A stretch of DNA of 64,000 nucleotides from Alcanivorax quisquiliarum. GTDB taxonomy: Bacteria > Pseudomonadota > Gammaproteobacteria > Pseudomonadales > Alcanivoracaceae. A model generated the notes under the pieces. The model was not told the origin of the DNA, searched no databases, and saw nothing but the letters and a program-made list of their open reading frames with translations. The position numbers were made by a program, and so were the translations under genes. Below are positions 1 to 8,461 of the stretch, in pieces. The stretch spans positions 1-64,000 of the forward strand of contig NZ_JALKII010000001.1 in the NCBI RefSeq assembly GCF_023051175.1, written 5' to 3'. Position 1 is the first letter of the stretch. Each line of letters begins with the position of its first letter.

Positions 1-852
1 TCCCACAAGGGGAGAGGGGAGAAAAAAGCTGAATCACTCACCCTTCGGGCCAGCCTGCGGCTGTTCTGCGCTTCGCTGGTCTCACAAGGGGAGAGGGGAG
101 CAAGAGCGCTTCGCGCCCCCTCGGGCCAGACCGTGGCTGTTCAGTGCAAAAGATCACGGAATCCAAAAATCTCACCGGTTAGTATTTTCCAAGGGCACAT
201 TGAAAGCTGGGCATCAGGACAATCTCCGCTCGATCAATTACACGGCAGAAAGGAATCAGCCACGGCCCGCTGCTATTTGCCCACAGCCTGCATTTTAGCC
301 CCTCTCCCCTTGTGGGAGAGGGGTTGGGGAGAGGGGAGATTATGGCGGGAAATATACACTCGGCACTTGATCTGGAACGAAACTGGATAATACTAGGTAT
401 TTTTTTGGCTGTGGGATTTTTATAAAAATTTCTACTGAAGGTAAGTGAAAGTAGTGAAACAGGTAGCAGGTGTCGTGACAGCTGAAAGTTCGTCGCCCCC
501 TCTCCCCAAACCCCTCTCCCACAAGGGGAGAGGGGAGAAAAAAGCTGAATCACTCACCCTTCGGGCCAGCCTGCGGCTGTTCTGCGCTTCGCTTGTCTCA
601 CAAGGGGAGAGGGGAGCAAGAGCGCTTCGCGCCCCCTCGGGCCAGACCGTGGCTGTTCAGTGCAAAAGATCACGGAATCCAAAAATCTCACTGGTTAGTA
701 TTTTCCAAGGGCACATTGAAAGCTGGGCATCAGGACAATCTCCGCTCGATCAATTACACGGCAGAAAGGAATCAGCCATGGCCCGCTGCTATTTGCCCAC
801 AGCCTGCATTTTAGCCCCTCTCCCCTTGTGGGAGAGGGGTTGGGGAGAGGGG
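1..852. repeat. Tandem 336-bp direct repeat bounded by G/C-rich palindromes
   Basis: Bases 1-336 recur at 517-852 with an offset of 516 and only scattered mismatches (for example caccggtt/cactggtt and cagccacgg/cagccatgg). Each unit contains the palindromic core cccctctccccttgtggg with its complement, plus a block found elsewhere in the window that includes ggccagcctgcggctgttct. The unit between the copies (337-499) is a second repeat class, also seen near 40.6 kb and 53.1 kb. Short open frames occur but none has a convincing ribosome binding site or a recognisable protein, so I read all of 1-1051 as non-coding repeat DNA. Confidence 0.85.
337..499 (+). repeat. Dispersed ~160-bp intergenic repeat, copy 1
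   Basis: This AT-richer unit starts at agattatggcgggaaatata and contains gcacttgatctggaacgaaa, an A/T-rich middle (tttttataaaaatttct) and a tail near gtagtgaaacaggtagcagg. Related copies lie at 40630-40790 on the same strand and 53050-53199 on the opposite strand. All three are flanked by the cccctctcccc palindromes. Non-coding; possibly a small non-autonomous element. Confidence 0.75.
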
Positions 853-1051
853 GCGGTCCTGGCACCAGCCTTCCCGATAGCTCTGATTCCAAAACGGAAT
901 CATAAAAAAACAAAATCTACTCACACCCCCAATTCAGATAAAAGTCACAGAATAAAAAAACTCTACCCGGTAATATTTCCCAAGAGGACTTCGGAAAAGT
1001 AAGTGCCCAACCAACCCCTCAAATAATTCCCCAGCCGAAAGATAACCCGCC

Positions 1052-2530
1052 ATGGCAACTCTCCTGCACCACGGCGCCGTAGACGGCGTTACTGGCTCAG
1101 CACATGAGCTTGTGTTCGATCAGCACAACAGCCTGCTGATTGACTGCGGGCTGTTTCAAGGCAGCGATCGCTCGGCCAGTGGCAACGCCGGCGCCGCCAA
1201 TCTGGCTATTGATTTCGATACAAGCCGCATCCAGGCTCTGATCGCCACCCATGTGCATATCGATCATGTAGGCCGCATCCCCTGGCTACTGGCCAGCGGC
1301 TTCGAAGGGCCGATCCTGTGCAGCATACCGTCAGCGAAACTGCTGCCCATCGTGCTGGAAGATGCATTCCGGCTAGGCTTCAGCCGCCATCCTGGCGACG
1401 TGGCCCGCTACCTGAAAATCATCGCAAGCCGGCTCGTGCCACTGGCCTACGACACCTGGCACACCGTGCTGGATAGGAAAGAGGTGCAGGCACGCATCCG
1501 GCTGCAACGCGCCGGCCATATCCTTGGCTCCGCGTACGTCGAATGCGATATAACCTACGGCGCCAACACGGCAGGCAGCGGCTCAGGCAGTAGTTCGAAC
1601 AGCAAATCGAACAGCGGCACACAGGCAAACCACCGCGTGGTGTTCAGCGGCGATCTCGGCGCGCCACACGCGCCACTGCTGCGCCCACCGCAGCCGGCAG
1701 AGTTTTGCGATAGGCTGGTGATCGAGAGCACCTACGGCGACCGCAACCATGAATCCCGCGAGCACCGCCGCCAGCGGCTGGAACGCGTGCTCGAGCGCGC
1801 CCTGGCCGACAAAGGCACTGTGCTGATCCCGGCCTTCAGCATCGGCCGCACCCAGGAGCTGCTCTACGAGCTGGAAGACATCATTCACCAGCACCAAGGC
1901 AGCCCCATCGGCGACACCGGGCTGAGCTGGAACGAGCTGCCAATCATTCTTGATTCACCGCTGGCCAGCCGCTTCACCGAAGTCTACCGCAGCCTCAAAC
2001 CCTACTGGGATGAAGAGGCCATCGAGCGCGTGCTGGCAGGCCGCCGCCCGCTGGCTTTTGATCAGCTGCTCACCGTCGACGAACACGACGCCCACCTGCG
2101 CATGGTGCGCCACCTGGCCGACAGCGCACGCCCGGCAGTGGTAATCTCCGGCAGCGGCATGTGCACCGGCGGGCGCATCGTCAATTACCTCAAAGCCATG
2201 CTGCACGACCCCCGCCACAACGTCCTGTTCGTCGGCTACCAGGGCGCCGGCACGCCGGGCCGCACCATCCAGCGCTTCGGCCCACGGGGCAACGGTTATG
2301 TGGAGCTGGACGGCGAGCGATTCGACATCAGGGCAGGGGTGGAGAGCATCGGCGGCTACTCCGCCCACGCCGATCAGGCCGGCCTGGTTGCTTTTGCCAC
2401 CGGCATGCAACGCCCGCCGCAAGAAATCCGCATCCTGCACGGCGACACCGCCGCCAAACAGGCCCTGGCAGCACGGTTTGCCGAAGCCTTCCGCAGCCAT
2501 GCGCCCCCGGTGCGCATCACCATACCGTGA
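1052..2530 (+). CDS. Beta-CASP metallo-beta-lactamase-fold hydrolase (RNase-type)
   Basis: A 492-residue protein of the MBL-fold/beta-CASP/RMMBL family, which includes RNA-processing nucleases (CPSF-73 and YsnA-like exonucleases). Visible motifs: the zinc-binding loop THVHIDHVGR near residue 70 (a variant of HxHxDH), SGDLG near 205, ESTYGDRNHE near 225, the beta-CASP segment FSIGRTQELLYELE near 270, SGSGMCTGG near 370 and the C-terminal GGYSAHADQ near 435. An unusual Gly/Ser/Asn-rich linker sits at about residues 173-195. The start codon lacks a strong Shine-Dalgarno sequence. It probably acts in the cytoplasm on RNA or nucleic acid; the substrate is not evident. No operon partner: repeats precede it and hipBA regulatory DNA follows. 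Confidence 0.85.
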   Translation: MATLLHHGAVDGVTGSAHELVFDQHNSLLIDCGLFQGSDRSASGNAGAANLAIDFDTSRIQALIATHVHIDHVGRIPWLLASGFEGPILCSIPSAKLLPIVLEDAFRLGFSRHPGDVARYLKIIASRLVPLAYDTWHTVLDRKEVQARIRLQRAGHILGSAYVECDITYGANTAGSGSGSSSNSKSNSGTQANHRVVFSGDLGAPHAPLLRPPQPAEFCDRLVIESTYGDRNHESREHRRQRLERVLERALADKGTVLIPAFSIGRTQELLYELEDIIHQHQGSPIGDTGLSWNELPIILDSPLASRFTEVYRSLKPYWDEEAIERVLAGRRPLAFDQLLTVDEHDAHLRMVRHLADSARPAVVISGSGMCTGGRIVNYLKAMLHDPRHNVLFVGYQGAGTPGRTIQRFGPRGNGYVELDGERFDIRAGVESIGGYSAHADQAGLVAFATGMQRPPQEIRILHGDTAAKQALAARFAEAFRSHAPPVRITIP

Positions 2531-2680
2531 GCGAACCAGCTGGTAATCAGGCGCTCTATTCAAGCCCTCCCGCACGAAGCCACCTTTCCCGTCGTGGAGG
2601 GTGGTTGGAGGAGAGCGTGGGGCGGCCGCAGTACCCAGCCCCCGGCAAACTGCCTCTTACTGATAAAAATGAGCTGTTCC

Positions 2681-2734
2681 GTGAATATATGCCACAAAAG
2701 ACCGGTATAAGGGCGATTTGAGGCATATATTCAC
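2681..2734. promoter_or_regulatory. Upstream copy of the hipBA inverted-repeat operator
   Basis: A 13-bp arm gtgaatatatgcc (2681-2693) has its exact reverse complement ggcatatattcac at 2722-2734. The same arrangement with the same arm-to-arm distance recurs 192 bp downstream, directly against the hipB start. Autoregulation by HipB through inverted repeats is known for this family; that these are the HipB sites is inference. Confidence 0.7.
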
Positions 2735-2863
2735 AGCTTGAGCATCTGGATGAGTAGCTCGCGGCCATGGGCAAACCGCAGGGCCGCAGAAAAATAGCAC
2801 TTGGTGATGCCCCTTTGAGCCGGGAACGCATCCACCGGATATGCGGTTTACTCATATAAACCG
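2731..2863 (+). pseudogene. Degenerate remnant of the 5' end of hipB
   Basis: After the upstream operator the sequence agcttgagcatctgg...gcggccatgggcaaacc...gggccgcag can be aligned base for base with the start of the intact hipB (catttgagcgatctgg...gcagccatgcgcaaac...ggccacag). The start codon is lost and in-frame stops are present. A frame from the internal ATG near 2767 reads on with HTH-like residues (SRERIHRI) and ends at a stop near 2857. I interpret the block as a decayed tandem duplication of operator plus antitoxin start. Confidence 0.55.
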
Positions 2864-2872
2864 GGCTATTTC

Positions 2873-2926
2873 GTGAATATATGCTACAAATTGCTGATTA
2901 AAGGCTAGTTTGAGGCATATATTCAC
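2873..2926. promoter_or_regulatory. hipBA operator abutting the hipB start codon
   Basis: Inverted repeat gtgaatatatgct (2873-2885) and gcatatattcac (ending 2926) with the same spacing as the upstream copy. The right arm ends exactly one base before the hipB ATG, so a bound repressor would cover the translation start and probably the promoter region. Confidence 0.75.
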
Positions 2927-3178
2927 ATGCATTTGAGCGATCTGGGCAAGCAGTTTGCAGCCATGCGCAAACAGCATGGCCACAGCCAGCAGGAGGTTGC
3001 CACCCTGAGCGGCGTGGATCGCACCACTGTGTCGCGTTTCGAATCCGGCCGGCTCGCGGAGTTGGGCTTCAACAAGATCCAGCGGATGTTTGCTTTGTAC
3101 GAACAGGAGCTGGCCCCGCGCACCCGCAAGCCACCCACGCTGGATGATCTGTTGAGGGAGCGCCAATGGAAGGGATGA
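2927..3178 (+). CDS. hipB: HipB-like XRE-family antitoxin
   Basis: An 83-residue helix-turn-helix protein: LGKQFAAMRKQHGHSQQEVA, then GVDRTTVSRFESG, is a classic XRE/Cro HTH at residues 4-50. The C-terminal tail (TRKPPTLDDLLRERQWKG) is of the type that contacts HipA. In the HipAB family the antitoxin neutralises the HipA kinase and represses its own operon. The gene overlaps hipA by 13 bases, indicating translational coupling, and begins directly after an inverted-repeat operator. No Shine-Dalgarno is obvious because the operator arm occupies that place, so translation could be leaderless or weak. Confidence 0.85.
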   Translation: MHLSDLGKQFAAMRKQHGHSQQEVATLSGVDRTTVSRFESGRLAELGFNKIQRMFALYEQELAPRTRKPPTLDDLLRERQWKG

Positions 3179-4377
3179 GCGAGCTCGACGTACTTGTTGG
3201 CAGAGAACCGGCGGGTCGATTGGGTAAAGCCGTGCTGCCACACCGTCGTGAAGACTACGTATTCACCTACCGTACAGATAACCCCGAGCGGGCGATATCC
3301 GTAACCATGCCGTTGCGTGCCGGCTCCTATGACGCGCCCCAGTTACACCCGATCTTCGTCCAGAACCTGCCGGAGGGTTATCTAGGCGATATCATCCGAC
3401 GTACCGTGAGCAAGCTTTACGGCTCCAGCGAACTTGCCCTGCTTGCTGCCCTCGGCCCATACCAGATAGGTCGTCTGAGCTATGAGCCTCCGGGCCAGGT
3501 TCGAGATGCGGAGCATTCCACAGAACAGTTGGAAACGCTCCTGAGCGCTGAGAATCCTGACTTATTCGCCGAGCTGGTGGAAAAATATGCGCTACATTCC
3601 GGCATATCCGGCGTACAACCGAAACTGTTGATCGCCGCGACCAGTGAGCCGCCACGGGGCAAGGCTGCTATTCGCTCCCACAAACTGATAGTAAAAGCCT
3701 GGGGGCAGGATTTTCCGCATCTGGCCTTGAATGAGTACTTTTGCATGTCCGTTGCCAAGGCGGCGGGGCTGCGGGTGCCGCACTTTGACGTGTCCCGCGA
3801 TGCCCGCCTGTTCATCATGGAGCGCTTTGACGTGAGTGAGGCGGGTGGCTATCTGGGCTTTGAAGACGGTTGCGTAATGCAGGGCCGCGCACCTGCGGAA
3901 AAATACGACAGCACGTACGAGCGCTTGGCCAGGTCCATAAGTGATTATGTGTCGCCATTGCGCCGGCAAGCAGCGCTCGCTGAGCTGTTCGGCTCCATTG
4001 TCGTCTCTTGGGCCGTGCGCAACGGTGATGCGCATTTGAAGAATTTCGGCATACTTTACGACCGCCCCGGAGGCACAGTCGATATTGCGCCAGCCTATGA
4101 CATCGTGACCACTACAGCCTACCTTCGTAACGACGTGCCTGCATTGCATATGGCGCGGAGCAAACGCTGGTGGCCAATCGGTTGGCTCGCTCGTTTCGGC
4201 ACGAACCATTGCGGGCAGAGCCCCAACCAGACGAAGGTGATCATCAAGGCAGTTGCAGGAGCGCTGGTGAAGGTGCTGCCTGAGCTGACGCATGCTGCGC
4301 CACGGTTTCCCGACGTGGCGGAACCCATGATAGAAGCTTGGGAGGCGTCACTAAAAGAAATCAGCGCCTGGCTTTAG
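3166..4377 (+). CDS. hipA: HipA-family serine/threonine kinase toxin
   Basis: A 403-residue HipA-type kinase, somewhat shorter than E. coli HipA (440 aa). The N-terminal HipA_N-like domain (about residues 5-110) is followed by the kinase core. GISGVQPKLLIA near 143 corresponds to the substrate/P-loop region, NGDAHLKNFGILYD near 285 to the catalytic loop, and DIAPAYDIVTT near 305 to the Mg-binding motif. In characterised members the toxin phosphorylates an aminoacyl-tRNA synthetase (GltX in E. coli), causing growth arrest. The start used here has gagggag five bases upstream; an ATG three codons later is less well placed. Cotranscribed with hipB. Confidence 0.9.
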   Translation: MEGMSELDVLVGREPAGRLGKAVLPHRREDYVFTYRTDNPERAISVTMPLRAGSYDAPQLHPIFVQNLPEGYLGDIIRRTVSKLYGSSELALLAALGPYQIGRLSYEPPGQVRDAEHSTEQLETLLSAENPDLFAELVEKYALHSGISGVQPKLLIAATSEPPRGKAAIRSHKLIVKAWGQDFPHLALNEYFCMSVAKAAGLRVPHFDVSRDARLFIMERFDVSEAGGYLGFEDGCVMQGRAPAEKYDSTYERLARSISDYVSPLRRQAALAELFGSIVVSWAVRNGDAHLKNFGILYDRPGGTVDIAPAYDIVTTTAYLRNDVPALHMARSKRWWPIGWLARFGTNHCGQSPNQTKVIIKAVAGALVKVLPELTHAAPRFPDVAEPMIEAWEASLKEISAWL

Positions 4378-4694
4378 TGCCCGGCACGCCGGCTTGCAGG
4401 GTCATCATGCCGCTTAATGCACCTGGGAGTGGCGGCGTCACCGAATTACACTTAGGCACATCCCGCTGTGTCAGCAACAGACGTCGAGCACACTGCGTTC
4501 GCCGCAACGTGCGTACACACACCCAACCCAAACCACCCCTAGGTAAAACAACCGTAAAACCCCACCACAACCTTACTTGCCGCACAGGCTCTGCTCTGTC
4601 CAACCTCTAGACTTTGGCCCTTCGTTCAGGCGCCGTTTTGCGCCACAATATGGCGTTGTGATAGCTCGCGCTTTCATACAGAATTCACACAGTT

Positions 4695-4709
4695 GTTCAA
4701 CGATTGAAC
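4695..4709. promoter_or_regulatory. Palindrome GTTCAA-N3-TTGAAC, possible operator
   Basis: A perfect 6-bp inverted repeat around a 3-base centre (gttcaacgattgaac) in the leader before the glycan locus. Its symmetry and location suggest a transcription factor site; the factor is unknown. Confidence 0.35.
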
Positions 4710-4799
4710 GCCCCCTGCCGCAGGCCCGAACCGGGCAGTAGCAGGGTAGGGAAGCGGCCTGTATCGGCCTCGCCATCAGGGAAAGGCGGCAAATCCTGT

Positions 4800-4811
4800 G
4801 GCGGTAGCGTG
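4800..4811 (+). promoter_or_regulatory. ops element, copy 1 (RfaH recruitment site)
   Basis: ggcggtagcgtg matches all 12 bases of the operon polarity suppressor element at which paused RNA polymerase recruits RfaH in enterobacterial LPS, capsule and O-antigen leaders. It is on the coding strand of the downstream glycan genes. Confidence 0.7.
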
Positions 4812-4859
4812 CCTGAAGGCTGCCGGAGGGCGCCAGCGGCTCACCAGAAGTGGTTATTT

Positions 4860-4948
4860 TGTGACGTTCGTCAGTTCTTTTGTTGAAATGCGTCACACTT
4901 TGAAGCAGGATTCGCCTCTTCAAATGTTGCTGTGACCCACCCGTCACA
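4860..4948. promoter_or_regulatory. Cluster of TGTGAC/GTCACA half-sites
   Basis: Half-sites lie at 4860-4866 (tgtgacg), 4891-4897 (cgtcaca), 4931-4936 (tgtgac) and 4943-4948 (gtcaca). The last two form a perfect inverted repeat with a 6-base centre, which is 2 bases too wide for the CRP consensus. They may be operator sites or RNA hairpins in the leader. Confidence 0.35.
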
Positions 4949-4991
4949 AGCTGTCGCAGCGTCGCCCTCGAAGAATGGTTTGCTACTTCGG

Positions 4992-5003
4992 GGCGGTAGC
5001 GTG
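4992..5003 (+). promoter_or_regulatory. ops element, copy 2 (RfaH recruitment site)
   Basis: A second exact ggcggtagcgtg, 192 bases after the first and 77 bases before the ATG of the first downstream open frame. That distance from the first gene is typical of RfaH-controlled operons. Confidence 0.75.
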
Positions 5004-5080
5004 CGCGGCGCACAGGCTGAGGGCGATGGCTCGCGCCGTGCGCTCAAGGAAGGCTTCAACACGATAGGGGAAGTGAGGTG

Positions 5081-5443
5081 ATGCAATTCACCAAGGCATC
5101 AGCGGAGCTGCTGAACAGTATAGCTGGCGCGAACCAGAATGCTCCCGGCGTCAGCAGGCCTGAGCGACGCGCCCCAAGCCCACACTACAGCAAAAGCCCC
5201 CACAGCCCAGCCGGCCTTGTCGCCGATAACCGAGCAGAAGCCTACGCCCACACCTTGAGCGGCGCCCCGCCATGGCAGCGGGCGCTCGCCGCTGACACAG
5301 TAGCAAAAACGTTTGCCGGCCGGTTTGCCCAGGCGCCGGCCACACGGCCCGCTGCCATGCCGGCCAAAGCCGCAGCACAGGCAAGGCCAGAACAAAAGAA
5401 GCACAAGAAACAGCGGTGCGCCAGCGCCGCAAAGCCTCAATGA
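5081..5443 (+). CDS. Uncertain small Ala/Pro-rich open frame after the ops element
   Basis: A 120-codon frame beginning MQFTKASAELLNSI and ending in a Lys/Gln-rich tail (RPEQKKHKKQ). It has a possible ribosome binding sequence (gaagtgaggtg) just before the ATG and lies immediately behind the second ops element, so it would be in the transcript. I recognise no family, the composition is low-complexity (Ala, Pro, Arg), and an opposite-strand frame of similar length also exists. It could be a leader peptide, a real small gene or chance. Confidence 0.3.
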   Translation: MQFTKASAELLNSIAGANQNAPGVSRPERRAPSPHYSKSPHSPAGLVADNRAEAYAHTLSGAPPWQRALAADTVAKTFAGRFAQAPATRPAAMPAKAAAQARPEQKKHKKQRCASAAKPQ

Positions 5444-5546
5444 CTGAATCAGATATCAATGAACGCGAGCCAGCGCGGTATCGAGTGAGCTAGCCGCTCC
5501 ACCCATGCCGGCAGGCGCTCTTAAGGCGTGTTGTGAGGGAAAAATA

Positions 5547-5753
5547 ATGACAGAAGTAATTGCCACCGTTGAGCTACGCAAGAGCGATGGCGCTCTGCTC
5601 AGAACAGAGGAAATCCGCATTCCCACCGGCTCGACAAAAATTGAAGACATCGACCTCATCGCCAAGCTCTTCATCCGCAACGCAAACTTGTCTGATCCAC
5701 GGCAAGAGCTTTGGTATTCGGGGGAGCACACGTTCAGGCCGGTAGAGGCGTAA
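5547..5753 (+). CDS. Hypothetical 68-aa protein
   Basis: The frame starts [15 protein letters not shown] with gaggg six bases before the ATG and ends 88 bases before tviB. It is a small acidic, mostly beta-predicted protein with no signal peptide or membrane segment and no motif I recognise. The longer in-frame start at 5505 is less likely because it lacks a binding site. Position between the ops leader and tviB suggests it is the first or second cistron of the glycan operon. Function unknown. Confidence 0.55.
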   Translation: MTEVIATVELRKSDGALLRTEEIRIPTGSTKIEDIDLIAKLFIRNANLSDPRQELWYSGEHTFRPVEA

Positions 5754-5841
5754 GCCTAGCCACAAGCCCGTACCATGTGGCGTTGGCCGCCGCTACGGAC
5801 AGCAACCCCAAAAGCAAACAACCGCTCAGGACCAAAACGTA

Positions 5842-7119
5842 ATGCACAAAATGGAAGACATCCGCCTTGCAGTGATCGGCCTAGGCTACGTTGGGCTGCC
5901 ATTGGCCGTGGAATTCGGCAAAAAACGCTCCGTGATCGGCTTCGATATCAGCCAGCCCCGGATCGATGCCCTGCGAGAAGGCCACGACAGCACACTGGAA
6001 GTGGAAGACGAAGAGCTGAAACAGGCCAGGCACCTGAGCTACACCGCCAACCCAGCGGATCTCGAGGCCGCCAACGTCTACATTGTCACCGTGCCCACGC
6101 CCATCGATGAGCACAAGCGCCCCGATCTCACCCCGCTGTGCAAAGCCTCCGAAACCATCGGCAAAACACTCAAGAAGGGCGATATCGTCGTTTACGAATC
6201 GACCGTCTACCCCGGCGCCACAGAAGACGAGTGCGTGCCCGTGCTGGAGCGCGTCTCCGGCCTGAAATACAACGTGGATTTCTTCGCCGGCTACAGCCCC
6301 GAGCGCATCAACCCCGGCGATAAAGAGCACCGCGTCACCAACATCAAAAAAGTCACCGCGGGCTCCACGCCGGAAGTGGCCGATCTGGTCGATGCGCTCT
6401 ACAACGAGATCATCATCGCCGGCACCCACAAAGCCAGCAGCATCAAAGTGGCCGAGGCCGCCAAGGTGATCGAAAACACCCAGCGTGATCTGAATATCGC
6501 CCTGATCAACGAACTCGCCATCATCTTCAACAAGATGGGCATCGACACCGAAGCCGTGCTACAGGCAGCCGGCACCAAATGGAACTTCCTGCCATTTCGC
6601 CCCGGCCTGGTGGGCGGCCACTGCATCGGCGTCGATCCGTACTACCTCACCCACAAGGCACAGGCCATCGGCTACCACCCGGAAATCATCCTCGCCGGCC
6701 GCCGCCTGAACGACAGCATGGGCGGCTATGTGGTGGCCCAGCTGGTCAAGTGCATGATGAAAAAGCGAATTCATGTGGACGGCGCCCGCGTGCTTGTCAT
6801 GGGCCTGGCCTTCAAGGAAAACTGCCCCGACTTGCGCAATACCAAAGTGGTAGACGTCGTGAAAGAGCTGACAGAGCTCAATATCCAGGTAGACGTATAC
6901 GACCCCTGGGTGTCCCCGGCCGCCGCCGAGCACGAATACGGCATCACACCCGTGAACGAGCCGGCCATCAACAGCTACGATGGCATCGTGCTGGCCGTGG
7001 GCCATGAACAGTTCAAGGCCATGAGCGCCAGCGACATACGCCAGTTCGGCAAGGAAAGGCATGTGCTGTACGACCTGAAATACCTCTTGCCAGCAGAAGA
7101 CACCGACCTGCGCCTTTAA
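5842..7119 (+). CDS. tviB: UDP-N-acetylglucosamine 6-dehydrogenase (TviB/WbpO type)
   Basis: A 425-residue nucleotide-sugar dehydrogenase. The N-terminal Rossmann motif is [15 protein letters not shown] (about residues 11-25). The substrate lid segment [10 protein letters not shown] lies near 153, the conserved [17 protein letters not shown] near 212, the catalytic Cys in [12 protein letters not shown] near 260, and the C-terminal domain [13 protein letters not shown] near 325. The family makes UDP-GlcNAcA with two NAD+. The pairing with a TviC-type epimerase immediately downstream defines the route to UDP-GalNAcA for a surface polysaccharide. The start is either here or three codons on (MEDIRLAV). 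Confidence 0.93.
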   Translation: MHKMEDIRLAVIGLGYVGLPLAVEFGKKRSVIGFDISQPRIDALREGHDSTLEVEDEELKQARHLSYTANPADLEAANVYIVTVPTPIDEHKRPDLTPLCKASETIGKTLKKGDIVVYESTVYPGATEDECVPVLERVSGLKYNVDFFAGYSPERINPGDKEHRVTNIKKVTAGSTPEVADLVDALYNEIIIAGTHKASSIKVAEAAKVIENTQRDLNIALINELAIIFNKMGIDTEAVLQAAGTKWNFLPFRPGLVGGHCIGVDPYYLTHKAQAIGYHPEIILAGRRLNDSMGGYVVAQLVKCMMKKRIHVDGARVLVMGLAFKENCPDLRNTKVVDVVKELTELNIQVDVYDPWVSPAAAEHEYGITPVNEPAINSYDGIVLAVGHEQFKAMSASDIRQFGKERHVLYDLKYLLPAEDTDLRL

Positions 7120-7230
7120 GCAAGGCGCAGCAAGCAAGGCGTACCTAGTAAGACACGCCCAGTAAGGCGCGCCCAGCAAGACGCACCGCCACACTGGCGC
7201 CTGCCAGCCTGATTCAGGAAAACCAGATTA

Positions 7231-8277
7231 ATGACCCGTTACGAACAACTGCTCCAGCAACTCCCGCAAAGCCCGAAGGTGTGGCTGGTGACCGGCGTCG
7301 CCGGCTTCATCGGCTCCAACTTGCTGGAAACCCTGCTCAAGCTCGATCAGCAGGTGATCGGGCTGGACAACTTTGCCACCGGCTACCAACACAACCTTGA
7401 CGAAGTACAAGGGCTGGTAACGCCCGAGCAATGGGCACGGTTCCGGTTTATCGAAGGCGACATCCGCAACCTGGAAGACTGCCGCGCAGCGTGCGAAGGT
7501 GTGGATTACGTCTTGCACCAGGCCGCCCTCGGCTCAGTGCCGCGCTCCATCGATGACCCCATCACCACCAACGCCGCCAATATCGACGGCTTCCTGAACA
7601 TGCTGGTGGCAGCACGGGATGCCAAGGTGGAAAGCTTCACCTATGCGGCCAGCAGCTCCACCTACGGCGACCACCCGGCACTGCCCAAAGTGGAAGACCA
7701 GATCGGCAAGCCGCTTTCACCCTATGCCGTGACCAAATACGTCAATGAGCTTTACGCCGATGTGTTCGCCAGAACCTACGGCTTCAACTGCATCGGCCTG
7801 CGCTACTTCAACGTATTCGGCAAACGCCAGGACCCGAACGGTGCCTACGCGGCTGTTATTCCCAAATGGACAGCGGCCATGATCAAAGGCGAGCCCGTGT
7901 TCATCAATGGCGATGGCGAAACCAGTCGCGACTTTTGTTATATCGACAACGCCGTGCAGGCCAACCTGCTTGCTGCCACCACTACCGACGAGAACGCCAG
8001 AAACCAGGTGTATAACGTGGCAGTGGGGGACAGAACGACCTTGAATGAGTTGTTCGAGGCGATTCGGGCAGCGCTGAAAGAGAATGGGGTTGAGTACGAC
8101 GTTGAGCCGGTGTATCGAGATTTCAGGGCGGGGGATGTGAGGCATTCGCAGGCGGATGTGGGGAAGGGGAAGATGCTGCTGGGGTATGCGCCCCAATGGA
8201 AAATTAAGAACGGGGTTGCCTCAGCCATGGTCTGGTATTTGAAGTCATCAGATATAGTACAAAATATGGTCAAGTAG
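7231..8277 (+). CDS. tviC: UDP-GlcNAc/GlcNAcA 4-epimerase (TviC/WbpP type)
   Basis: A 348-residue extended short-chain dehydrogenase/reductase. It has the NAD-binding motif [14 protein letters not shown] at residues 20-33 and the catalytic Ser and YAVTKYVNE (YxxxK) near residues 142-172. The N-terminal extension [12 protein letters not shown] is typical of TviC/WbpP. It interconverts UDP-GlcNAcA and UDP-GalNAcA (or the parent sugars). The gap from tviB is 111 bases and contains short repeated segments (aaggcgcgcccagcaag-like) without a gene. Downstream GC content drops sharply. Confidence 0.93.
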   Translation: MTRYEQLLQQLPQSPKVWLVTGVAGFIGSNLLETLLKLDQQVIGLDNFATGYQHNLDEVQGLVTPEQWARFRFIEGDIRNLEDCRAACEGVDYVLHQAALGSVPRSIDDPITTNAANIDGFLNMLVAARDAKVESFTYAASSSTYGDHPALPKVEDQIGKPLSPYAVTKYVNELYADVFARTYGFNCIGLRYFNVFGKRQDPNGAYAAVIPKWTAAMIKGEPVFINGDGETSRDFCYIDNAVQANLLAATTTDENARNQVYNVAVGDRTTLNELFEAIRAALKENGVEYDVEPVYRDFRAGDVRHSQADVGKGKMLLGYAPQWKIKNGVASAMVWYLKSSDIVQNMVK

Positions 8278-8461
8278 GCCAAGCTGGCTAGGGCCGGGAT
8301 TCTGGACGTCAGCATCGAGCAGCGGTGAAAAAGAGATGAGACTTTGAAAGTTAATCTAGCCGTGAGAAAGCTTGGGGCATGGCGGCGTGGCTTTCTGTTA
8401 AGTAAATGTTTATAGACGGATTTTAGAGCCGAAGAGATTTTAATCGAAACAGGCTTATTCA

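Larger units (their letters stand above)
4378..5080 (+). promoter_or_regulatory. Long leader/regulatory region of the polysaccharide locus
   Basis: About 700 bases with no convincing gene. It contains a perfect palindrome at 4695-4709, two exact 12-base ops elements (4800-4811 and 4992-5003) and four TGTGAC/GTCACA half-sites between them. The arrangement suggests promoter, operator and RfaH-type antitermination functions for the downstream glycan genes. No clear -35/-10 pair could be assigned. Confidence 0.6.

Noticed and set aside
1-860. CRISPR-like array in the left repeat region
   Set aside because: Only two long copies with 180-base separation and no regular short repeat-spacer pattern or cas genes.
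4931-4948. CRP site
   Set aside because: TGTGAC and GTCACA are symmetric, but the distance between the TGTGA and TCACA halves is 8 bases instead of 6.
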